Of a stretch of DNA of 64,000 nucleotides, positions 37,912 to 45,185 are shown one piece after another. Made by a program: the position numbers and the translations under genes. This DNA is from Subtercola boreus (lineage in GTDB: Bacteria; Actinomycetota; Actinomycetes; Actinomycetales; Microbacteriaceae). The notes below the pieces were generated by a model that made no database searches, had not been told where the DNA came from, and worked only from the letters and a program-made list of their open reading frames with translations. The stretch spans positions 1 to 64,000 of the forward strand of contig NZ_NBXD01000007.1 in NCBI RefSeq assembly GCF_003399645.1. The letters are read 5' to 3'. How positions within the stretch are numbered: position 1 is the stretch's first letter; the number at the start of each line of letters is the position of its first letter.

Positions 37912-38130
37912 ATGGAAACGGTACAGATCATCGCAGTCGTAGCGGCCTGCCTTCTCGGCTGGATAGTCATCTCATTCGCCTTCGCTCTCGTCGTGGGCCG
38001 CCTCATCGCGAACGCGAAGCGCGAGCAGCGCCTCGAGCGCGAGTGGTCGAGGGCGCACCCCGCCGAGACCTTCAACCACGCGGGGGCGTCTCTGCTCGAC
38101 GCGCCTCCCGAGCGGGCGACGCTTCGCTGA
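37912..38130 (+). CDS. Small single-pass membrane protein
   Basis: A 72-residue protein: one membrane helix (about residues 4-30, VQIIAVVAACLLGWIVISFAFALVV) and a charged cytoplasmic tail rich in Arg/Glu. No family was recognised. It lies 31 bases after the DUF1707 gene and is followed by a terminator-like hairpin. Confidence 0.6.
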   Translation: METVQIIAVVAACLLGWIVISFAFALVVGRLIANAKREQRLEREWSRAHPAETFNHAGASLLDAPPERATLR

Positions 38131-38133
38131 CCC

Positions 38134-38149
38134 GTGCCACGTCTGGCAC
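38134..38149. terminator. Short stem-loop after the small membrane protein
   Basis: GTGCCA-CGTC-TGGCAC is a perfect 6-bp stem three bases after the stop codon. No T-run follows. Confidence 0.4.
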
Positions 38150-38260
38150 ACACCGGCCGGGTCGCACCAGCCCAGTGACAGACATGCCGCCTGTGCCTAC
38201 TATGACTAGACGCGCTCAGAGCCTTGACAGGGGGAAAGGCCGGAGCGCCGAAGGGACGTC

Positions 38261-39874
38261 ATGGCGCAAGCAGCACCTGTCGACACCACCGGGGTCTCGA
38301 CGGACAGGGCGCTCGGCCGCGCCGCGATCTGGGGCAGCGCTGTGCTCCTCGTCTCATCCGTCGTGTTCGTCGCCGGCTACAACGTCTCGTTGCCGCAGGT
38401 CAACATCGCCCTGGCGCTGGCGGGTCTCGGCGCGGCCGGCCTGAGCGTCGCGTGGTCGCTGATGGTCTCGAAACCGTGGCTCGTCGGCCTGCTGATGCTC
38501 GTCGCGGGGGTCGGCGTCTTCGTGTTCACCCTCGAGGTGCAGACCGGTGCTCGGCTCTACGAAGGGTCGGATGTCGCGATCTTCACCGCCCCGAAGATCG
38601 CTGTGACCTTCGCAGGGGTGGCTGGAACATCCCTCCCGGCCGCGCTGGCCCGCACCACCGCCGGATTCGTCGTATCGACGATCAGCGTCGCCCTGGCGAC
38701 GCAGGTGGCCGGTCTTCCCCCCGTCATCGACCCCCCGGCGATGTTCGTCTGGCTGGGCATCGTGGTGGCTCTGCTCTCGATCTGGGGAGGGCGGTCGCGG
38801 AGTCTCCGGGAGGCCGTCTCGTGGCAGGCCGCGGCAGAGGTGGAGGAACGGCGCACGGAACGCGGCCGCATCTCCACGCTCGCCTCGGCGACCCTCTATG
38901 ACAGCGTGCTGAATGACCTGGAGACCCTCGCCGTCGCACCGACCCCGTTGCTCGACGAGCACCGGGCATTCCTGGCGAAGGACATCGCCTCCCTCGCTCA
39001 CCCGGGGCTTCTCGTCGACGAGGCGATGCTCGCCCGAGAGGCGAGCGACGACCGCAGAGGTTACGTACCCGTGGCCGAGACGGCCCAGGAGATCAGCCCG
39101 ATCTCCGGGGTGACGTCCCGCATCGTGGTGATCGTCGCCGGCTCTGCGGCTGTCGCTGTCGCCGCCGTGCTGACGGTACTGGGGGCAGGCGACGTCGTCT
39201 CGTTCCCCCTGATGAGCCTCGCGCTCGTCTGCCTTGTGAGCGGTTTCGGGTACCTCGTCTGGGCGGCCGACTACCGCAGGAGAACAGTCACGAAAGCCCG
39301 CTACGACATCGCGTTCTCACTCGTGCTGCTGTCGTTCATCCTGGAGTCTCTCTCTCAGCTCGGGTCTGATGTCGATTCTCGCAACGACTGGGGTCCCCTG
39401 GCGGTCGCGCTGGTTCTAGCGGTCTCGGCGACGTACCGACTCCCGCGCCAGATCCTGCTGCGGGTGTTCATCGCCGTTGTTGTCGTCGTCGCCCTGGCGT
39501 TCGTGAACGGCCCCGCCGTGGGTGATGCGGGCATGATCGTCTGGTTCACTACGTTCTGCGTCTCGGTCATCGCGCTCGGCGGCGCCGCTGTCATCTTCGC
39601 GGCCACGAACATCGCCGGGCTCCGCCGCGACCGCAAGCGCCTGTCCGTCGAGCGTGAGGCGCGCGATCTGCGGGAACGTCGCAGCGCGATCGAGGAGTTC
39701 CTCGGCAACGACATCGAAGCCCTGAGGAGTGAGGTGCTGCCCTTTCTCCGCCGGGTCAAAGCCGAGGACACCGTCACCGACGTCGATCGCCGACGCGCAG
39801 GCATCCTCGCCCTCCGCGTGCGAGCCGCGCGGGCGGAGGCGCGGGATGATCGTTCTGCCGACGCGGGACTCTAG
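38261..39874 (+). CDS. Polytopic membrane protein with a degenerate histidine-kinase-like segment
   Basis: A 537-residue protein with two blocks of about six hydrophobic helices (about residues 20-175 and 288-455). Each is followed by a charged helical region. After the first block, RISTLASATLYDSVLNDLETLAV resembles the DHp helix of NarL-type sensor kinases (consensus LHDxVLxxL), but the phosphoacceptor His position is Tyr. No HATPase domain follows. The tail (RDRKRLSVEREARDLRERRSA onward) is probably a coiled coil. It lies just upstream of exopolysaccharide genes. No established family name can be given; a membrane sensor or scaffold is possible. Confidence 0.6.
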   Translation: MAQAAPVDTTGVSTDRALGRAAIWGSAVLLVSSVVFVAGYNVSLPQVNIALALAGLGAAGLSVAWSLMVSKPWLVGLLMLVAGVGVFVFTLEVQTGARLYEGSDVAIFTAPKIAVTFAGVAGTSLPAALARTTAGFVVSTISVALATQVAGLPPVIDPPAMFVWLGIVVALLSIWGGRSRSLREAVSWQAAAEVEERRTERGRISTLASATLYDSVLNDLETLAVAPTPLLDEHRAFLAKDIASLAHPGLLVDEAMLAREASDDRRGYVPVAETAQEISPISGVTSRIVVIVAGSAAVAVAAVLTVLGAGDVVSFPLMSLALVCLVSGFGYLVWAADYRRRTVTKARYDIAFSLVLLSFILESLSQLGSDVDSRNDWGPLAVALVLAVSATYRLPRQILLRVFIAVVVVVALAFVNGPAVGDAGMIVWFTTFCVSVIALGGAAVIFAATNIAGLRRDRKRLSVEREARDLRERRSAIEEFLGNDIEALRSEVLPFLRRVKAEDTVTDVDRRRAGILALRVRAARAEARDDRSADAGL

Positions 39875-39931
39875 GCTGTGAAGCGTGACTGGCGAGCCCG
39901 ACGCTCGTGGCGCTGACCGTGAGGGTGCAAA

Positions 39932-40525
39932 GTGACAGACCTGTCGATCATGACCGTGTGCTCGGGCAATATCTGCCGCTCGCCGCTCGCCGAGGGGCTG
40001 CTGCGCGCCGGTCTCGCGGCAATTCCCACCATCGAATTCTCGAGTGTCGGTGCCATCGCCCGTGACGGCGAACCGGTCACCGACGAGATTCTCGAGATCG
40101 GCCGCGCGAACGGCGTCGATCTCTCTCAGCACCACGCCCGCTACATGACCGAGCGGCTCGTGGGCGGCGCGGACCTGCTGTTCGCCATGGCACGCTCACA
40201 CCGCAGAGCCATCGTCGAACTGGTGCCGCGCAAGGTCGCTGTGACGTTCACCCTGCGGGAGTTCGCCCGGCTCGCCGCCCAGATCTCCGATGAGGAGATC
40301 GTTGCGGTTGCGGGCCGATTCGACACCACGCGCGACAAGCTGAGGGCGATGGTGACCCTCACGGGGTCGCGGCGGGGCCAGTCCGAAGCGCCCGCATCGC
40401 CCGACGACGACGACGTGATCGACCCCTACCGCCGCGACGACGACACCTACGCCCTGTCGGCGAGCCAGATCATCCCGGCCGTCGACCAGGTCGTACACAC
40501 CCTCTCCCTGGCTGCTCGATCCTGA
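39932..40525 (+). CDS. Low-molecular-weight protein-tyrosine phosphatase
   Basis: A 197-residue phosphatase. The catalytic P-loop is TVCSGNICRSPLAEGLL (Cys-x5-Arg), and the general-acid motif DPY is in DVIDPYRRDD. An extra segment between about residues 95 and 150 makes it longer than the usual 150-160. It starts at GTG 39932. Its place before a BY-kinase and an initiating sugar transferase marks it as the Wzb/PtpA-type partner that dephosphorylates the kinase in exopolysaccharide control. Confidence 0.9.
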   Translation: MTDLSIMTVCSGNICRSPLAEGLLRAGLAAIPTIEFSSVGAIARDGEPVTDEILEIGRANGVDLSQHHARYMTERLVGGADLLFAMARSHRRAIVELVPRKVAVTFTLREFARLAAQISDEEIVAVAGRFDTTRDKLRAMVTLTGSRRGQSEAPASPDDDDVIDPYRRDDDTYALSASQIIPAVDQVVHTLSLAARS

Positions 40526-40635
40526 CCAGACCGTAATACGCTCGAAACGTCTGCGAGATTGATCTGACTCCCTTCTGTGTCAAGATTGTCGAGAAAGGTG
40601 ACCATTAAGGGTCACATCGGGGAAAGGCTGACTAC

Positions 40636-42102
40636 GTGGAGCTTCGCGACTACCTGAGAGTTCTTCGCAAGGGCTGGATAATCATCCTGGCGCTGACTCT
40701 GCTCGGAGTAGCTCTCGGTTCGCTGTATTCTCTGGCGACAGCTCCGCTGTATTTGGCATCGAGCAAGGTGTTCGTCTCGGTTCAGTCGGCCGGAACCGTG
40801 AGTGAGCTCACGCAGGGCAGCAACTTCACGCAGAACCAGGTGAAGAGCTACACCGACGTGATCACGACACCTGCCGTACTGCAGCCGGTGATCGAACAGC
40901 TGGGCCTCTCGGTTTCTGCGCAGAGTCTGGCCAGCCAGGTCACCGCCAGCACAGCGACAGGTACCGTGGTCGTCGACATCGGTGTGACAGACCGCTCCCC
41001 TCAGCGCGCAGCTGACATCGCGAATGCCATCGCCTCGAGTTTCGAGACGACCGTCGGTCAGCTGGTTCCCGTAAACACCACAGGCACCAGTCCCGTCAAG
41101 ATCACTGTGCTGCAGGAGGCACTGGTTCCGAACGAGCCTGCCTCGCCGAATACCAAGCTCAACATCCTCCTCGGAGGAATCGTCGGCCTGATCCTCGGCG
41201 TGAGTGTCGCCATCCTCCGGCAGACACTCGACACGAAGGTGCGGAACGAACGCGACGTCGAGGCGGTTACCTCTGCGCCGATTCTGGGTGGCATAGCCTT
41301 CGACCCGAAGGCGGTCGAGCGGCCGCTCGTCGTTCAGGATGATCCACGGAGCCCGCGCGCTGAATCTTTCCGAACGCTGCGCACCAATCTTCAGTTCCTC
41401 GTCGCACTCGACAGGCCCAAGAGCTACGTCATCACGTCGTCCATACCCGGCGAGGGAAAGAGCACCTCTTCGGCGAACCTCGCCATCGTCACAGCTTCGG
41501 CGGGCACTCGAACAATCATCATCGACGCCGATCTCCGCAAGCCCAAGCTCGCCGAGTACCTGGGGCTGGAGGGTGGGGCTGGCCTCACGGACCTGTTGGT
41601 CGGTCGAGCCGAGATATCCGACGTCATTCAACGCTGGGGATCCCACGAACTCTACGTTCTCCCGGCTGGCCGCATACCCCCGAACCCCAGCGAGCTGCTT
41701 GGTTCGAAAGCCATGATCGGTCTCATCGAGGATCTCGAGGCAGAGTTCGATCTCGTCCTCTTCGACGCACCGCCGCTACTCCCGGTGACCGATGCTGCCA
41801 TTCTGGCGAAGCACACCGGTGGTGCGCTGGTGATGGTGGGTGCTGGTCGCGTACACCGCGGCCAGCTCAAGGGTGCGATCTCAGCGTTGACCAACGTCGG
41901 CTCCGACATTGCCGGGGTCGTCATGACGATGCTCCCGACGAAGGGGCCGGACTCCTACGGATATGGCCGATACGGTTATGGGTATGGCTACGGTTACGGT
42001 TACGGCGAGGAGTTCGACAACACTAAGGCTTCTGACCGCAAGCGACGCAAAACTAAGGCCGAGGTTCCCGATGACGCCATGGAGCTGACCTCCTTGAAAT
42101 AG
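40636..42102 (+). CDS. Polysaccharide co-polymerase / BY-type tyrosine kinase (Wzz-Wzc fusion)
   Basis: A 488-residue membrane protein. A Wzz domain (about 1-200) has helices near 15-37 and 175-197. The cytoplasmic BY-kinase follows: Walker A TSSIPGEGKSTSSANLA, Walker A' IIIDADLRKPKL and Walker B LVLFDAPPLLPVTD. The C-terminus has a dense tyrosine cluster (repeated YGYG, about residues 436-454), the autophosphorylation tail. It controls chain length and export of the polysaccharide and is a likely substrate of the phosphatase upstream. Start GTG 40636. Confidence 0.93.
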   Translation: MELRDYLRVLRKGWIIILALTLLGVALGSLYSLATAPLYLASSKVFVSVQSAGTVSELTQGSNFTQNQVKSYTDVITTPAVLQPVIEQLGLSVSAQSLASQVTASTATGTVVVDIGVTDRSPQRAADIANAIASSFETTVGQLVPVNTTGTSPVKITVLQEALVPNEPASPNTKLNILLGGIVGLILGVSVAILRQTLDTKVRNERDVEAVTSAPILGGIAFDPKAVERPLVVQDDPRSPRAESFRTLRTNLQFLVALDRPKSYVITSSIPGEGKSTSSANLAIVTASAGTRTIIIDADLRKPKLAEYLGLEGGAGLTDLLVGRAEISDVIQRWGSHELYVLPAGRIPPNPSELLGSKAMIGLIEDLEAEFDLVLFDAPPLLPVTDAAILAKHTGGALVMVGAGRVHRGQLKGAISALTNVGSDIAGVVMTMLPTKGPDSYGYGRYGYGYGYGYGYGEEFDNTKASDRKRRKTKAEVPDDAMELTSLK

Positions 42103-42194
42103 GTCCGGCCGGTCGGGTCGGCCCAGTTATACGACTCAATTCCAATGAAGATCGCCGAGGCGGACCGTCGTTCTCGGCGGTCACGTGGGGGAGC

Positions 42195-43676
42195 ATGATC
42201 CAAGAAGAAGCGCCAGTCCTGACGCACTCCGACTCGCGGACGCCCCGCGACTGGCGGGTCGTCTATGCCTCGCGGCTGATCATCAACGACCTGGTCGTGC
42301 TGGTGGTTGCCGTCTTCGGCACGCAGCTGCTCTGGTTCGGTGCGAATCTGGTCAAACCAGCCGTAGTCGGTACGGCGAACGTCGTCCTGAGCTACACCCT
42401 CGTGTCGTTCCTGCTCATCGCCGCGTGGGTGGCCGCCCTCAGCATCTACGGCACTCGGGAATACCGCATCGTCGGAACAGGCTCCGCCGAATACAAGCAG
42501 ATCCTCGACGCGACGCTGCGCCTGTTCGGGCTGGTCGCCATCATCGCGTTCCTCTCCCAGCTCGACCTCGCCCGCGGGTACATCATCGTCTCGCTGCCCC
42601 TGGGTGTGATCCTGCTGGTCTTCTCCCGCAGTATCTGGCGACGCTGGCTCGGAGTTCAGCGCAAGGCGGGCCTCTACAGTTCGCGGGTGCTGCTCGTCGG
42701 ATCCAGCGCCAGCGCGTCGCACATCGCCCGCGAACTCGCCCGGCAGCCCCAGGCCGGCTACCGCGTGGTCGGAGCGTGCGTACCCAGCGGACTGGTGGCC
42801 GGCTATCTGCCGGGCACCGACATCCCGGTGTTCGGCAACATCGACCACCTCAAGGGCGCGATGCTCTCGTGCGGTGCTGACACGGTGGTCATCACGTCCA
42901 GCGACGAACTCGCACCCGAGAAGGTCCGTGAGCTGAGTTGGGCGCTCGAGCCCGGCAGGCAGCACCTCGTCGTGGCCCCGTCGCTGACCGACATCGGTGG
43001 CCCGCGCATCCACACCCGCCCTGTTGCAGGCCTGCCGCTCATCCATGTGGAGACTCCGAGGTATGCCGGCGGCAAGCGCTTCACCAAGCGGGCGACCGAC
43101 ATCGTGCTGTCTTCGCTGTTGCTGCTCGGGCTCTCGCCGCTGCTCATCGCCGTGGCGATCGGCGTGCGGCTGAGCACACCGGGTGACATCTTCTTCAGGC
43201 AGGAGCGCATCGGGCTGAACGGCAGCCGGTTCAATATGCTCAAGTTCCGCTCGATGGTCGTCGACGCCGAGTCGCGGCTCGCTCTTCTGGAGAAGGAGAA
43301 GCGCTCCGAGGGCAACAGCATCCTCTTCAAGATGGCGAACGACCCCCGGGTCACACCGATCGGCAAGTTCCTGCGCCGCTACAGCCTCGACGAACTGCCG
43401 CAACTGTTCAACGTGCTCGGCGGCACGATGTCGATCGTCGGCCCGCGGCCTCCGATCCAGCGCGAAGTCGAGCAGTACGAGCGCCATGTGCACCGCCGCT
43501 TCCTGGTGAAGCCGGGCATCACCGGCCTCTGGCAGGTCAGCGGGCGCTCCGACCTCTCCTGGGAGGACTCGGTGCGCCTCGACCTCTATTACGTCGAAAA
43601 CTGGTCGATGACCGGCGATCTACTCATCCTCTGGAAGACGGCTCGCGCCGTTCTCGCTTCAGAGGGCGCCTACTAG
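42195..43676 (+). CDS. Initiating sugar transferase (polyprenyl-phosphate glycosylphosphotransferase, WcaJ/WbaP-like)
   Basis: A 493-residue membrane enzyme that moves a sugar-1-phosphate to undecaprenyl phosphate, starting repeat-unit synthesis. There are four N-terminal helices, a central Rossmann-like CoA-binding-type domain (VLLVGSSASASHIARELARQ), a fifth helix near residue 300, and the catalytic C-terminus (FKRATDIVLSS-like KRFTKRATDIVLSS, FNMLKFRSMVVDAE, LRRYSLDELPQLFNVLGG, SIVGPRPP, KPGITGLWQVSGRS). The first sugar cannot be told from the sequence. Start ATG 42195. Confidence 0.93.
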   Translation: MIQEEAPVLTHSDSRTPRDWRVVYASRLIINDLVVLVVAVFGTQLLWFGANLVKPAVVGTANVVLSYTLVSFLLIAAWVAALSIYGTREYRIVGTGSAEYKQILDATLRLFGLVAIIAFLSQLDLARGYIIVSLPLGVILLVFSRSIWRRWLGVQRKAGLYSSRVLLVGSSASASHIARELARQPQAGYRVVGACVPSGLVAGYLPGTDIPVFGNIDHLKGAMLSCGADTVVITSSDELAPEKVRELSWALEPGRQHLVVAPSLTDIGGPRIHTRPVAGLPLIHVETPRYAGGKRFTKRATDIVLSSLLLLGLSPLLIAVAIGVRLSTPGDIFFRQERIGLNGSRFNMLKFRSMVVDAESRLALLEKEKRSEGNSILFKMANDPRVTPIGKFLRRYSLDELPQLFNVLGGTMSIVGPRPPIQREVEQYERHVHRRFLVKPGITGLWQVSGRSDLSWEDSVRLDLYYVENWSMTGDLLILWKTARAVLASEGAY

Positions 43677-43706
43677 CCGCGGGTCTGACCGGGCATACTC
43701 TCTGGT

Positions 43707-43949
43707 ATGAAGACCGCGATTTCGGTTCCCGACGGGGACTTTCATCGCTTCGAACGGATCGCCGCACGGCATGGCCTGAATCGTTCGGAGTTCTATCAGA
43801 TCGCGGGCAAGAAATTCGCCTATGAGCTGGAAGGCGAAGCGGAGCTCACGGCTCTGGCAAACGCGGTCATCGCTCGTGCTGGCCAGCCTGCCGGTGACGG
43901 CCTCCTTCTCCGCGAGGCTGAGCGAACCCTCGAGAACGAGAGCTGGTGA
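43707..43949 (+). CDS. MazE-like / ribbon-helix-helix antitoxin
   Basis: An 80-residue protein: MKTAISVPDGDFHRFERIAARHG is the typical start of actinobacterial ribbon-helix-helix antitoxins, NRSEFYQIAGKKFAYELE is the helical core, and the acidic C-terminus (REAERTLENESW) would bind the toxin. It appears intact. The following mazF-like gene is destroyed, so it is now an orphan antitoxin. Its TGA stop overlaps the original GTG of mazF (GTGA). Confidence 0.78.
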   Translation: MKTAISVPDGDFHRFERIAARHGLNRSEFYQIAGKKFAYELEGEAELTALANAVIARAGQPAGDGLLLREAERTLENESW

Positions 43950-44138
43950 TTGCTCGTGATCCCCGGCAATGTTCTCGTGCCATCTGATGCGTCAGGGCTG
44001 GGGAAGGACTCCGTCGCTGTGGTGTCTCAACTGGGCCCGGTCAGCCGGGAATACCTCGACCCGTATCCGGTCGGCCGTGTGCCGAGCTACCTGCTGACAC
44101 GAATCGCAGCGGGGGTGCGGCTCGCCACGGGCATCTGA
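43946..44138 (+). pseudogene. mazF/pemK-type toxin, internally deleted and frameshifted
   Basis: GTG ATT GCT CGT at 43946 reads VIAR, the usual first residues of this MazF subgroup, overlapping the antitoxin stop. The frame then reads into a stop within about 14 codons. In another frame, from about 43959, PGNVLVPSDASGLGKDSVAVVSQ and then LPxxLLxxI-like VPSYLLTRIAAGVRLATG match the C-terminal half of MazF. About 50 codons between these parts, including the catalytic N-terminal half, are gone, with a frame change at the junction. No functional RNase is expected. Confidence 0.75.
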
Positions 44139-44143
44139 ACTCG

Positions 44144-44199
44144 TGGTGGAGGATTCAGGAAATCGAACCTGACAGGGCACCCCGGTAGGTGCATCCCCC
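44144..44199 (-). other. Minimal tRNA-like element ending in CCA
   Basis: The minus strand reads: acceptor GGGGGAT, hairpin GCACC-TACCGG-GGTGC, linker CCTG, T-arm TCAGG-TTCGATTT-CCTGA, acceptor 3' strand ATCCTCC, discriminator A, then CCA. The acceptor pairs over seven positions with one G-U. The D and anticodon arms of a normal tRNA are not seen, and the T-loop is eight bases. It is probably a decayed tRNA or an integration scar, though a functional tRNA-like RNA cannot be excluded. Confidence 0.5.
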
Positions 44200-44255
44200 T
44201 CGCTCACTGGGCGCCATTCTACCGAGGCGGAAGCGCCGGGTGGGGGCGATGATCG

Positions 44256-45185
44256 TCAGCCTGATATGTCTTTGCGGCTGAACCACCAGGCGGCGAGCGT
44301 TCCGAGAACAAGGGCCCAGAGCAGCCCCGAGAGCACCGAATCGGCGACCGGGCCGAGGTCTGTCGGCGTCGTCAGAAACTGGCTGAACGCGGTCGAGTAG
44401 TGCGTCGGCAGGATGATGCGCAGGTCGCCCAGGGTCGGAATCGAGTCGAGTAGCCGTGACAGGATCGACACGAGAACGACCCCGCCGGCCGCCGCGAGCG
44501 GGCTGTTGGCCACGACGGTGAGCAGTGTTCCGAGACCGGCGGCCCAGAGCAATCCGGAGGCACCGGTCGCGGTGGCCAGCGCGAGCCTGCCGACCGAATC
44601 GCCAAGGGTGAGCTCCGGCCCACCGGGCACCTGGATGCCGCCGGGCCCGTACGACACAAGGCCCACCACGAGCGCGACCAGGGTGAGCGCCACGAGCCCC
44701 GCAAGGAGGAGAACGGATGCCACGGCCACCTTCACCCAGAGCAGCCGCAGGCGGGGCACGGGGATGGTCAGCAGATACTTCAGTGTCGAGCGCGATGCCT
44801 CGCCCGCGATCATGTCGCCGTAGAGCAGCGCGGCGATGAGGGTGACGAGAAACCCTTGTGTGAGCTGCACGACGAAGGCTGCGAAGGTTCCACCGCTCAC
44901 CTGGGCGAGCGCGACGAGGGTCGTGGCCGAGCTGCTTCCGCCCGATGGCGGCGGCCCGCCGATGAGCAGGGCGATGCGCACGATGACGGGCAGCAGCACG
45001 AGAATCAGCAGCACGATGCGCACGCGCCACTGACTCAGTTGGCGAGCCAGCTCGACCCGGAACGGCATGGTGTCCCTCGGTCGGTACCCGACGGATTCTG
45101 CCCCGCCACGGATCGACGCAGCCACTGTCTCTGCCCCGCTCAGGTCGCCGCCCGCCTTCCCGTTCCCGTTCACTCTCCCGCTCAC
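44256..45185 (-). CDS. ABC-2-type transporter permease
   Basis: A 309-residue membrane protein with about six hydrophobic segments after a 45-residue cytoplasmic N-terminus. LLYGDMIAGEASRSTLKYLLTIPVPRLRLLWVKVA is typical of ABC-2 permeases (GDxxAxExxxgTlkylLt region; quoted in two parts as GDMIAGEASRSTLK and YLLTIPVPRLRLLW). Its start overlaps the stop of the hydrolase-ATPase fusion gene by four bases, so the fusion supplies the ATPase and the two work as one transporter. The cargo is unknown. Confidence 0.85.
   Translation of the reverse strand: MSGRVNGNGKAGGDLSGAETVAASIRGGAESVGYRPRDTMPFRVELARQLSQWRVRIVLLILVLLPVIVRIALLIGGPPPSGGSSSATTLVALAQVSGGTFAAFVVQLTQGFLVTLIAALLYGDMIAGEASRSTLKYLLTIPVPRLRLLWVKVAVASVLLLAGLVALTLVALVVGLVSYGPGGIQVPGGPELTLGDSVGRLALATATGASGLLWAAGLGTLLTVVANSPLAAAGGVVLVSILSRLLDSIPTLGDLRIILPTHYSTAFSQFLTTPTDLGPVADSVLSGLLWALVLGTLAAWWFSRKDISG

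Noticed and set aside
43992-44207. Minus-strand 71-codon frame across the mazF remnant and tRNA-like element
   Set aside because: It has no homology pattern and covers non-coding structure; it was treated as chance.
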